NCBI GenBank assembly: GCA_032718475.1
Contig: JAUCBJ010007864.1
Span: forward strand, 1-31,916
DNA length: 31,916 bases
DNA from: Nemertoderma westbladi
Taxonomy: Eukaryota; Xenacoelomorpha; Nemertodermatida; Nemertodermatidae
Direction of reading: 5' to 3'
Shown in pieces: positions 19,699 to 29,064 of the stretch. Each line of letters begins with the position of its first letter. Positions within the stretch are counted from its first letter, which is position 1. The notes beneath the pieces were generated by a model. The model saw nothing but the letters and a program-made list of their open reading frames with translations, was not told the DNA's origin and made no database searches. The translations under genes and the position numbers were made by a program.

Positions 19699-21500
19699 TA
19701 CAGTTTAAATGTTCCAGAACATTAGCTATTGTTAGATTTTGCTTTATAGCTAACCAATTTTGTTAAACAATTGACCTACGTCTCTAGTTTTGTAAACTAA
19801 TAATTGATGTCCCCTGAACATTCATACATTATTCTGGAACGTTTAGCTATAGAAAGTATAGAATTGCTAGCAGTAAAGTAATAAAGTAAATGTCCGGCTT
19901 TCATCCATCAGTGGTCGATAAATGGGAACCAAGGGAACTTGGGAAACGGAGTGGAAGGGTTTACTGTGGAAGATCACCCATGTTGGTGAACAGACACTCC
20001 TTGGCTTAACGAGCGTTAAAGATTCCCATTCATTAGTAGTTTAGTTTTGTTACGACTCTGTGTTTCTCGTAAGAGTGCTCTGGTACTATAGCGTTGCTAC
20101 TGTATGACTTGATCATAACTATATCCCTGGCCCGGCCCGGCCGGCCGCGTATTCCCAATAATAGGAACACATCATGAATTGGTGCTTGGGATTGGTTAAT
20201 AAACTATTATTTGATTTGACGTTGAAATCATGTAAGGAATGGAGATAGGGGTCGAACTAGTGTAAGGGTTTTCCAAACGCTGTAAGGAGTGGAGAAAATG
20301 GGTGAAATCATGTAAGGGTTATTATACCAACAGTATTAGAAGAGTAGGTTAGCAGCAGCAGGTGACATTAGCCTAGTCATTAGGCCTATAATATGACATT
20401 GTTGTTATGGTTTGTTTATACAGGGTTGCATGCGTATGCTAAAACTATTGGAACATTGACTACTAGGGTCTACGGATACATTACTTTTCACACAAAGTTC
20501 AAGTGTTACACTGTAGGTTTGCTTAGGTATAGTCGGTCTGCTATTCGTGTGCAGCCAACTGCACCAGCGCGCCGACGAGTAGCTCTTACAATAAGAAGTA
20601 AACGGATGCCTGCTGGCCGACCTCATGGTACTAGATTGGTACTCGTCGCGCATAAATCGTAGAAACCTGACGATAAACATAATTGCAAATCTCATAAATA
20701 CTAAACATCATTATTTGCAAAATTAAGAGTTTATTTCATTGGAATATTTATGTTTACAAATTGTAAAATGATTTTAAATTTATGAACATCAAATGAATAA
20801 ATTTCAATATTAAATACTATCAATAAAGCTGCTCTTTTATTACAATCTTTTCCATCAAAAAAATCAAGGAGATTGCTCTGTAAAACGATTCCTTATACAA
20901 CGTTATTTCCACTCTGAATATATCTACTGTATATTGTTATTCGTATATATTTTTACTGTTACCAAAGGTAACTTTTACAGTTACTGTCTTCAACGTTTGT
21001 AATTGTTGAAATTACATTTGTTGAATGTATTGCTTATGCGAAATACTAAACAATTTTTGAATGAATGCAATTCCCATACATAATTATCAATATGAGACAG
21101 AGACTTGTAACGACGTATGTTAGTTTGGAGAGTATAATTAATTTTGTAGAATCATGGGATTTTTAGCAACTTATTGGGGTGGTGGTAAGTGACCTATTGG
21201 GGAAATGTCTTATTGGGAAAGTGACTCATTTTTAGTTGTTGTTTTATTTTTTTATTGGGCAAATGGCATATTGGGCAAGTAACTGCACCCCTTGAAATCA
21301 AATAACTTAGTATTTCCTTGATAAAATGAAACCCACCTTGGAACAAATGTAGTTGTTTAAATTACAACAGTAGTTGTTGTTTAAACAGTAGTTGTAGTTG
21401 TTTAAATTACAACAATACAGTACATGTACTAACTGTAGATATTCTGTTGCTGCTTCTGTTTAAATGGATTTATGAACTTAATTTCGCGAATATTTTTGGC
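19699..21500. other. Intergenic interval without recognised genes
   Basis: A few short open frames on both strands (for example 20393-20695) overlap each other and show no known motif. About 21176-21292 holds a degenerate element with GGGGTG at one end and CACCCC at the other and repeated TATTGGG words, possibly an old MITE. A repeated GTAGTTGTTTAAATTACAAC sequence lies at 21345-21415. Confidence 0.5.
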
Positions 21501-21530
21501 TGTAAAATTTTTATTTTTAGGTAGGCATTT

Positions 21531-21554
21531 TCCAATCAGCCAATCAGCCAATTG
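21531..21554 (+). promoter_or_regulatory. Cluster of CCAAT boxes
   Basis: CCAATCA occurs at 21532 and 21540, followed by CCAATT at 21548, spaced by 8 bp. Closely spaced CCAAT boxes typically bind NF-Y in housekeeping promoters. The cluster is about 950 bp upstream of the RPS16 start codon, so assigning it to RPS16 needs a 5' UTR intron or a distal start. This is inference. Confidence 0.35.
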
Positions 21555-21906
21555 GAAAGCTGCGTCCTACAGTCCTGTTCCGGCACAATATAGAAACCCC
21601 TGACCCTATTCCTATTCTCTATTATCATGATTGACAGAACTTTAAGACTGTGTTAGGTTGAGTACAAAACCAATAAACTGTATGCCTATGTATGAGATTA
21701 TGAAGTAAGCATGGCTACAGTGCTGCAGTACAATACATGCAATACGGCATACAGACAGATCAGTAGATAGTCCTTGTGAAATTGCAGATGTCAGAATTGC
21801 AGAAAAAAGTTCTGCATTTTTTTACTATTCTTACAGCCTGACATTAGGCCTACCGTACCGGGTGACCAGCAGACCAGTAACTGCTGAACTGAGTAACGGT
21901 TCCGGA

Positions 21907-22165
21907 CCGAATACCAAATTGCACTATGCACTACACCGGCACAGTGCAGCCAGTGGTAGGCCTACCGGTACTTCTGTACTTAGCGTGCATGTGCAATGTC
22001 CATTCAGCCATTCCATATGCCTGTTGGGCCGAATACCAAATTGCACTACACCGGCACAGTGCAGCCAGTGCCCAGTGGTACCGGTACTTCTGTACTTAGC
22101 GTGCATATCACAGTATCAGCATATGTGCATGTGCATGTGCAATGTCCTTCCATACAGCCATATGC
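21907..22165. repeat. Tandem duplication of about 122 bp upstream of RPS16
   Basis: The block beginning CCGAATACCAAATTGCACTA at 21907 recurs from 22029. Shared pieces include ACACCGGCACAGTGCAGCCA, ACCGGTACTTCTGTACTTAG and CGTGCATGTGCAATGTCC. The copies differ by small indels. Confidence 0.85.
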
Positions 22166-22490
22166 CTGTCTGCCTGTATACCAGTCAGTATACAGATATA
22201 TTCACATAAATTTCATTGTTTGTCAGTCAGTGCTCTATTCAGTGTTCAGTCCACTGGTCCAGTCAGTGTAGGTGTAGCGTGTAGGCCATATCCAGTTATC
22301 AGCCTATATCAGTATATCCAGTATATCCAGTCAATCAGCAATCAGCAGATCAGTATCTCACAACTCTACCACTACCGGTTGCTTAGCTCAGTAGCTGCCT
22401 AGTGCTGTAGTGTAAGTGAATCTGGAGTAAGCCTATATTTATTCCATAAAACCTTGTCAATTATAACAATTACAAGGATTACCTGTAACG

Positions 22491-22943
22491 ATGGCCAACA
22501 AAACTCCCCAACAATCCGTTCAAGTATTCGGTCGAAAGAAAACGGCCACAGCCGTGGCTCATTGCAAGCGCGCGAAGCCGGGGACAGGTGGAATAATTCG
22601 CGTCAACGGACGCCCCATCGACATGCTCGAACCCGCGTGCTTGCGGTACAAGTTACTGGAACCGCAGCTGTTACTCGGGAAGGAGAGATTCGCTGGGGTT
22701 GATATCCGTGTGCGAGTCAAGGGCGGAGGTCAGATATCGCAGGTATACGCGATACGCCAAGCGATATCCAAATCTCTGGTTGCGTACTATCAGAAGTTCG
22801 TGGATGAAGCGAGTAAGAAGGAGATTAAAGACATCCTAATCATGTACGATCGGACTCTATTGGTTGCGGATCCGAGACGAAACGAACCCAAAAAGTTCGG
22901 CGGACCCGGAGCCAGGGCTAGGTACCAGAAGAGTTATCGATAA
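22491..22943 (+). CDS. RPS16: 40S ribosomal protein S16 (uS9)
   Basis: The 150-residue product carries [19 protein letters not shown] near the N-terminus, then [34 protein letters not shown] and the universal C-terminal [14 protein letters not shown]. The human protein has 146 residues. The uS9 tail reaches the P-site of the small subunit. The start has a good context (A at -3, G at +4). The coding region is one exon, unlike most animal RPS16 genes. It shows unusual differences for such a conserved protein: a four-residue insertion ([15 protein letters not shown] where others have KRGNGLIKVNG), and GGGQIS in place of the usual GGGHVA. It may be the functional gene of an intron-poor lineage or a diverged retrocopy; the intact frame favours function. 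Confidence 0.96.
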   Translation: MANKTPQQSVQVFGRKKTATAVAHCKRAKPGTGGIIRVNGRPIDMLEPACLRYKLLEPQLLLGKERFAGVDIRVRVKGGGQISQVYAIRQAISKSLVAYYQKFVDEASKKEIKDILIMYDRTLLVADPRRNEPKKFGGPGARARYQKSYR

Positions 22944-22997
22944 ATCGCTAGCGGTTTTACGGGTCTATTCGTTGAACTGTATAGTATAATAATTCTT

Positions 22998-23003
22998 AAT
23001 AAA
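22998..23003 (+). terminator. Polyadenylation signal of RPS16
   Basis: AATAAA lies 55 nt after the stop codon, followed by a T/GT-rich stretch (TTGGATTTTCTGTGT). This is a short 3' UTR, as is usual for ribosomal protein mRNAs. Confidence 0.7.
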
Positions 23004-25361
23004 GTTGGATTTTCTGTGTAATAAGCTAGCAATTAGGGTGTTCAGAGGCTGCGATGTAATTGATTTGTATTGTAGCCTGTTAACTTTAATTTGGCATTTA
23101 TTATACGAGCATCCAGTTATAAGATCCTTTATTTTATTATTATCAAGTTATTTCACAAACTAACTAACATTGAATTATGTTTTGCGTAAAGCAATATGCG
23201 TCTGATTGCAATGGGGGGGGGGGGGGGGGGGGGTTTTGTTAGTTACTTCGATGGGTAATTGGATAATATAATAATTACTGGGTTTTGAATAACTGGAGGA
23301 GATATGGAACCCAAAAGTTCGGGTTTCGCCAAATTAATGTCACAACAACGCCACAGCCTATCTACCTACTACTACTACCTATCTATATACGGTTCAGATT
23401 GTAGTTTTCGGAATATCAGGGAATTATTTTAACTAAAATATTCAAGAAACGTTGTTTGGAAAAAAATAGTTAGGAAACTGTTTTGGAAAGAATAGTTAGG
23501 GAACTTAACTAATGCGACTTTAGACGTATGTGATAATAATATATATAATGTGATAATATTGTAATTGTATAATGGGTCCATTATCACCTAGCCACAGCAA
23601 CGTTATCACAAAACAACCAAGGTTATACCAAAATAGTACCGAGGTCAAATTTGCGGACTTTATTTATACAGGTATATGTAAATCACACCACAGGCATTAA
23701 TTAATAGAGGAAACCAAGGCGCATCCTCCCCTAGTCTGTGTGTGGCACGGACCTCTCGGAATATAAGTAGGATATATACCTTCTTATATAGCAATCTAAC
23801 TGGAAAATAAACAATGGGTAACTGCGTAAATAATATATATTTAAATAAGTAGCATGTAGGAATAACACATTATCAACTGTGTATACAGCTAATAAATATA
23901 TATTGGTTTAATCACTTTTTATATATTAGAGTATTTATTGAATTAGTGACGAAAATAACAGCTTTCATACTTCCTAAATATGAAGTAACTGCAAAGTTAG
24001 GCGAAAAGATGTCTGGAACGGCTTACGAATATCTCAGTGTTGGTTTTTTGAAAGTAAATAAATAGCGAAAAAAACATTTTCATATTAATTATTTCCTGAC
24101 TAACCACCAACTAAATATATAATTTAAATAAATTACCATAAGTAACTAAATAATCACACCATGGTAATTATTTATACGCTTTAGTGGTTTTTTTGTTTAC
24201 GGTATTCACCATAGTCCTAAAAGCAGTAATTTGGTCGTTAAAGTCATAAGTGCAATACTTATTGTTATTATTATCACCGATAACGGAACACTTGTGAGCG
24301 GCAATTTAAGGCTGAAACTTACGTGCCCGGATGATTTCAGTGTAACATCGACAACTTCGATCAACTCAACAATATAAAATTATACGGCGTTGGCAAAAAG
24401 TTTGGCAGATACTCACAAAGGTCAATTACAAAAAGCAAAAATACTGTTATGAATAAAAGGCTACCTTATGCAATTATCGATATAACTCTCACACTGTGAA
24501 AATTATAACTTTTTGTAGGGCACAGCTGACGCTCTAACCATTCAGCTAGCGGCTCAGGTAAAAATGACTGAAGGTCTGTGAAAATGACTCGTGTAAAAAT
24601 GATCTCTAACCCAACCAAAAATTCTCCCAAAACCAGCAAGTTTACACACAACATTTTATTATACGATGCATAAAAGTCACTCTCCACAGTGGCTCGAAAT
24701 AACTTAGTATTCATGTGAATGGTGAGATCTGATTTCCAGATGGTATCCATTTTTTTGTTACATTATGTCAACTTATCAGCAATCAGCGTTCTGTTACATT
24801 GTGTCGCTTATCAAAGCTACCACTTCAATTACCGAATTAATAATATTTTTTATTCCATTTATATTAATGCATACTACTATATTTATTTATACTACTTTAT
24901 TATCCGTATCTATTGGCGGGACTAGCTACCACTGTATGTAAATAATTGGTTAACGTGTACTGTATTCCATTATGTCGAAACATCCAACATAAGACATTTT
25001 ACAGTAACGTGTGTCTTCCATCAATAAAACAAGGCCTACGGTAATGAACCCAATTGAAATGCCCAAACGATAATGATAATAAATCCTTTCACGCAGATAT
25101 ATTGACATAATGTAACTAAATTACATACATCATTGTATTCAAAGGTCACTTTTCAGCGTTAAAGAAAGACCCTTGTTTATTTATGAAACCTCCCGGAATT
25201 GGATGTTTTCTTCCGGTTTTGTTCCATCGAATTTAAATGGCTCGACAGCTGGCAGAATTGCTACTTTGCACACATTGATGTAAATAGTTACCCGTCCAAG
25301 TTGTCAAACTTCCTTGTTGATTATTATCAATAATTGTTGTCAAGTTTCCTTTAACATTAAG
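23004..25361. other. AT-rich intergenic interval
   Basis: No gene was recognised. It holds a poly-G run of 21 at 23213-23233 and a tRNA-like piece at about 24510-24560. The remainder is AT-rich with scattered stops in all frames. Confidence 0.55.
24510..24560 (-). repeat. Possible tRNA-derived SINE head
   Basis: The - strand reads GAGCCGCTAGCTGAATGGTT followed by AGAGCGTCAGCTGTGCCCTA. TAGCTGAATGGTTAGAGCGTC resembles the D-arm and A-box of tRNA-derived SINEs. I see no clean B-box or acceptor stem, so it is not a functional tRNA gene. Confidence 0.35.
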
Positions 25362-25690
25362 TCATGAATTCGGTCTTGGTAGCATTTATATGCAATCCAA
25401 CCTCCTTAGCAACCCACTCCACTTTATTTAGTAGAAGCTGTGAACCTGCTAGCGTATTAGAGAGAAGGGCGATGTCATCCGCAAAGTCGGCGTCTGTGAG
25501 TCTCCTTGCAGTACGCCATCGCCAGCCAGGGTTGAAAAGAACTCAGTTTCACCATCTGGTGAGAGTACCTGAGCATCTGTGTCACAATGTAACAATCCAA
25601 TGCCAGCGTCAATTACTTCTAGTATTCCATAAGCTCTTGGGATTTCCAGCATTTTACCTCTATGGATGGAGTCGAATTCGTTTATTAATT
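25362..25690 (-). pseudogene. LINE reverse-transcriptase relic with internal deletion
   Basis: The - strand encodes EFDSIHRGKMLEI, then VLSPDGETEFFSTLAG and GVLQGD (motif B). After a frame change it reads LTDADFADDIALLS (motif C), NKVEWVAKEVGLHINATKTEF and stops being recognisable. Normally about 45-50 residues separate GVLQGD from the FADD segment; here the two are fused, so an internal deletion has occurred. The wording is of the same broad LINE group as 9750-11793 but a different subfamily. It is non-functional. Confidence 0.8.
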
Positions 25691-26712
25691 TAGTTATTAA
25701 TGCAATTAATCAGTTTAAATATATTTGAAAACCAGCACCATGAGTCTTGACCTCTTTTTTCAAAAGTCAACCAACTCAAAAAATGTTGTCGCTCTCAAAG
25801 GTTAGATCATAAAATGCGATGTGGTATAGTTTGTTAGAGGTATTGTATTTACACTATATTATTGTTAATTAAAGTAATTATTTATTATTATAAAAGTTAC
25901 AACTTTACCTGGAAGACAATTCTAAATGGGCATCACTCTTCGATAAAAATATATGTGTGATATATGAAGGAGATAATGATTGTGAAACACTTTATGTAAC
26001 CTGTTCCTTTCCTTCAATTGTTACTATGATGATAATTCGGCGTAGGGCTTTACACCTTGTTTTTATGTAGTCTACTACGAGTACAATTCCGTGACATTAC
26101 AGGCTATTGCGCGCGAGATAAGTTGATTACAAACATGGCCTTTTTTGGACCCTATTTTTGGATCTAAAAGCATCAATAAACTCTACCAAAATTGATGGAA
26201 GTGTGTGCGTATGAAAGGAAGGTTTAACAGTGCAATTCTCTTTCCAGCTAATCATTGTTGCCTAGCAACCATCACATAGACACAAGTACATAAGCCCGTC
26301 CTTATTCTGAATCTTGCAATAATGCAATAAGCTTTGGACCGGTACCGTACCTTACCGTACGGATCTAAAGATCATTCTCTCAGTTCATACCTACTGCATT
26401 GCCGACTAGTCCGGGTATTTATTGACTGATTTGTATATATTTAAATTTTTTTTAATTTAATAAAATCAGCATCTATCTACCGGTAACGGTATCTTACAAC
26501 AAACTTACAACTTAGGCCTACACATTATAATAAAACACAGTAGGTCTGGACTATTCAGATCGCAGATCGTGCTAATTACGACAGTGGAAGTCAGCTCGGC
26601 AGTAGCCATAGTAAGAGTAACCTCTTATGCCTAATACTGTAATAGGCCTAACCTGCCTATTATGCTAATTTTATGCAGGAAAATAAAATTGTAATGAATA
26701 ATTCGTCATAAA
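25691..26712. other. Upstream region of the Moonraker gene
   Basis: No coding sequence was recognised. It holds the X-box at 26257-26269 and CCGGTACCGTACC microsatellite-like words at 26338-26360. The Moonraker transcript start is not evident. Confidence 0.5.
26257..26269. promoter_or_regulatory. X-box (RFX transcription-factor site)
   Basis: GTTGCCTAGCAAC consists of two RFX half-sites, GTTGCC and AGCAAC, with a one-base spacer. RFX factors drive ciliary and centriolar genes in animals. This site is about 440 bp upstream of the start codon of a Moonraker homolog, which acts in centriolar satellites and ciliogenesis, so the pairing is biologically sensible. That RFX binds here is inference. 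Confidence 0.6.
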
Positions 26713-28731
26713 ATGGATTTACCCGTTCACACCAAAACCCAAGGCATTATAATAAAGGAAGTTCTTCAACCTCAGTCTAACCAATTACAATTTAACCTCA
26801 ACCAATCGCGACATTTAAACTACGTAATCCAACCACGGCAGCCTGGACCAATCACAATAGAGAAACTCTCGTTGTCAGGGCAACCTGTAGGTTCTGTAGC
26901 TCTCAGCGCGGACACAGAAGCGCGTCTAAAAACCGCCGTGTTTCTGGCACGAAGAGATTTACGTTCGCAGGTTGATGGACGACCCGGTAAACGCAAACAG
27001 AATGTTCCATCAGAGCCGTCCCGTCGAGCCCGACCGCCCGTTGTTGTTACGCGCAACCGGGACCTCGCGATTCGACCACACAGCCCGCCAGTGCGGGATA
27101 GCGCCGCTGTGGAAGGGGAAATCCGGAAAGTTCGGTTTAACATCCGATCCGACATCCTCAGTATAAACGAACGTAGATTGGATGAGTCGGAGGGGATTGA
27201 GTTGGAACCGGAGGAAATAAAACGGAAAGTTATCCGGGATCGGGAACGTTCTGTTCGTCAGGCACGGAACGTTTACGCCCTGAGTAATGAGACGAGGAAC
27301 CTGTTCCGATTGGTGGAGGAACGGAACGCTTTCAAAAGGAACCAGGTTGTATCGCGCCTCGCTGCAGTGCACAGAGGAACAGCGAAGGAGATTCGTAGGT
27401 TCCTGGAGTCCCCGGTGGATGGCGCTAATCGCGACGAGTTACAGCGGTTGTTGCTGCAACTGTCGTGGTTGTGCGACCGTCTGCGGGTAGATGACGAACC
27501 CCTGGGGGACATTATGGACCGACCAACTGTGGTCGTTCATCCAGCGGTGCCCCTGGCACCGGTGGTGCACCCCCCGCCAGCGGTGCACCACCCGCCAGCG
27601 GTGCACCACCCGCCAGCGGTACACCACCCGCCATCGGTGCACCACCCCCCAGCTGTGCACCGACGACCTGGTGTCCCCCCTTCACCAGATCGGGACGCCG
27701 CCCTCCGTGCGGGGGTGGCCGCCCTCCGACGCGCCCGGTCACAGCCGCCGGCCCGTCGCCCTCTAGCAACTCACATGAAACCGCCGCGGCACGCGGCCGC
27801 AAAGGAGAATCAACTGTCGCTCCACTTTGTCGGAGATGAATCCCCTCGGTACCTCAAGGAATCCCCTCGGTACCTCAAGGAATCCCCTCGGTACCTCAAG
27901 GAATCCCCTCGGTACCTCAAGGAATCCCCTCGGTACATCAAGGAATCCCCCCTGTACCACAAGGCCTCCCCCCTGTACCCTGGTTCCCACGGTAGCAACC
28001 CCATATCGTCTAGGATTAGGAATAGTTTGATAGAGAGGTTCCTCGGTACACCTCGGACCGAATCTTCCACCTCTGGGAGCAGCGAGCCCCGCCCAAACAG
28101 ACGCCCAATGAGTAAACAGCAGGGGGACTACCGTGTTGGGAATCGGCCCGCTAACGGTGTTACTATCGGCCCTGTTGTCACCCGTAACCGTGGCGACGAG
28201 ACAACCTTGGCGCAACGACGGGATGTTCTAAATTCAATATCCGCGAAGTTGATCGATATCGAACGGGAGGATTTGTCAATCCGTCGTAGATGGACAGGGA
28301 AACTCGATTACCAGCAAACTAAGACAACCTATAAGCCTCATGGTGTTGGACACTCAGACAGGAATCCGTCGCCTTTGTGTTTCACAAGATCCCCTCACCG
28401 TGTCGCCAAGGTAACAGCCAATGAGAATCCTTCACCATTGTGTTTCACAAGATCCCCTAACCTGGTCGCCAAGGTCACCCCCAGCGAGACTTTTCGGGTT
28501 TGCCTTCCAGATGAGGATGTCGCTGATATTAGGAGGAACCGGACTCGGTACACTGACTACCTCGAGGCGACCAGCCAGGCGTTGTTAGGGGAGTTTAACG
28601 CCTGGTCTCTGGTGGAGAACTTATCAGACGGAGTTCTAGATGACCAGCTCAAAGAGGTGGCCGACAATCTCGGGACAGTTTGCGAGGACATGATTGATTC
28701 TTTGTATATCGAAGAGTTCAAACCAGATTAA
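26713..28731 (+). CDS. KIAA0753: Moonraker/KIAA0753 (OFIP) homolog, centriolar satellite protein
   Basis: The 672-residue protein matches vertebrate Moonraker in order: NQLQFN and ITIEKL near residues 23-52, LKTAVFLARRDLR (about 72-84), VRQARNVYAL (about 182-191), then VSRLAAVHRGTAKEIRRFL (about 213-231) and LLLQLSWLCDRLRVDD (about 245-260). In vertebrates these read NQLQFN, IRIEKL, LSYAVHLARRDV, ARSARMLYVL, MSKLAAAHRGAIRALQMF and LIRQLSLCSVKLDAD. Moonraker works with OFD1 and FOR20 in centriole duplication and ciliogenesis. The middle is low-complexity: VHHPPA repeats (about 275-318), ESPRYLK repeats (about 376-415) and two NPSPLCFTRSP repeats (from about 551). The C-terminus is acidic and helical. 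It is shorter than human (about 967) and has no intron. The match is from memory, by eye. Confidence 0.8.
   Translation: MDLPVHTKTQGIIIKEVLQPQSNQLQFNLNQSRHLNYVIQPRQPGPITIEKLSLSGQPVGSVALSADTEARLKTAVFLARRDLRSQVDGRPGKRKQNVPSEPSRRARPPVVVTRNRDLAIRPHSPPVRDSAAVEGEIRKVRFNIRSDILSINERRLDESEGIELEPEEIKRKVIRDRERSVRQARNVYALSNETRNLFRLVEERNAFKRNQVVSRLAAVHRGTAKEIRRFLESPVDGANRDELQRLLLQLSWLCDRLRVDDEPLGDIMDRPTVVVHPAVPLAPVVHPPPAVHHPPAVHHPPAVHHPPSVHHPPAVHRRPGVPPSPDRDAALRAGVAALRRARSQPPARRPLATHMKPPRHAAAKENQLSLHFVGDESPRYLKESPRYLKESPRYLKESPRYLKESPRYIKESPLYHKASPLYPGSHGSNPISSRIRNSLIERFLGTPRTESSTSGSSEPRPNRRPMSKQQGDYRVGNRPANGVTIGPVVTRNRGDETTLAQRRDVLNSISAKLIDIEREDLSIRRRWTGKLDYQQTKTTYKPHGVGHSDRNPSPLCFTRSPHRVAKVTANENPSPLCFTRSPNLVAKVTPSETFRVCLPDEDVADIRRNRTRYTDYLEATSQALLGEFNAWSLVENLSDGVLDDQLKEVADNLGTVCEDMIDSLYIEEFKPD
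27541..27662 (+). repeat. Coding repeat VHHPPA in Moonraker
   Basis: Five to six in-frame copies of an 18-bp unit, GTGCACCACCCGCCAGCG, encoding VHHPPA. The segment is strongly GC-rich compared with the window. Confidence 0.9.
27836..27965 (+). repeat. Coding repeat ESPRYLK in Moonraker
   Basis: Five near-identical 21-bp copies (GAATCCCCTCGGTACCTCAAG), then two diverged ones, encode ESPRYLK, ESPRYIK, ESPLYHK and ASPLYPG. SP and KESP motifs could be proline-directed kinase sites; that is inference. Confidence 0.92.
28363..28485 (+). repeat. Two-copy coding repeat NPSPLCFTRSP in Moonraker
   Basis: Two in-frame copies of about 66 bp encode NPSPLCFTRSPHRVAKVT and NPSPLCFTRSPNLVAKVT, separated by a short linker (ANE). 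Confidence 0.9.
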
Positions 28732-29064
28732 TTGTCCGTCAAAACTTCATTTGATATTAAGAACTTTTAGCCCTATTTGAATGCCCGAGAGTGATGCCCT
28801 TACCTACCTACTTATCGTCATACTTTTTGTCACTGCAAATCATTATTATTATTTTTTAACAAGCATTTAGACAGACTTTATGGTTCAACATCTAGTTTTG
28901 GTATAATAATCCAGTGGCTGTCGTCGTTATAAGAACAATTAGAATGATTGTTGTGAATGTTGTGAAGTTATGACTGTTTTATTAGCGTTGGTAGTGTACC
29001 TATACACTTCTACTAAACTAATTACTCGACATGTTTGTGTCATGTAGTGTAGATTTATATGTGA
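28732..29064. other. 3' flank of Moonraker
   Basis: No further gene was seen. No exact AATAAA is close to the stop; an ATAATAAT sequence near 28905 is a weak candidate polyadenylation element. Confidence 0.45.

Noticed and set aside
20393-20695. Overlapping open frames on both strands
   Set aside because: No recognisable motif, poor start context and mutual overlap; they look like chance frames.
23213-23233. Poly-G run as a regulatory G-quadruplex
   Set aside because: A single homopolymer with no gene context; its length may also be a sequencing artefact.
24510-24560. A functional tRNA gene on the - strand
   Set aside because: Only a D-arm/A-box-like stretch is present; no acceptor stem or clean B-box, so it is listed as a possible SINE piece.
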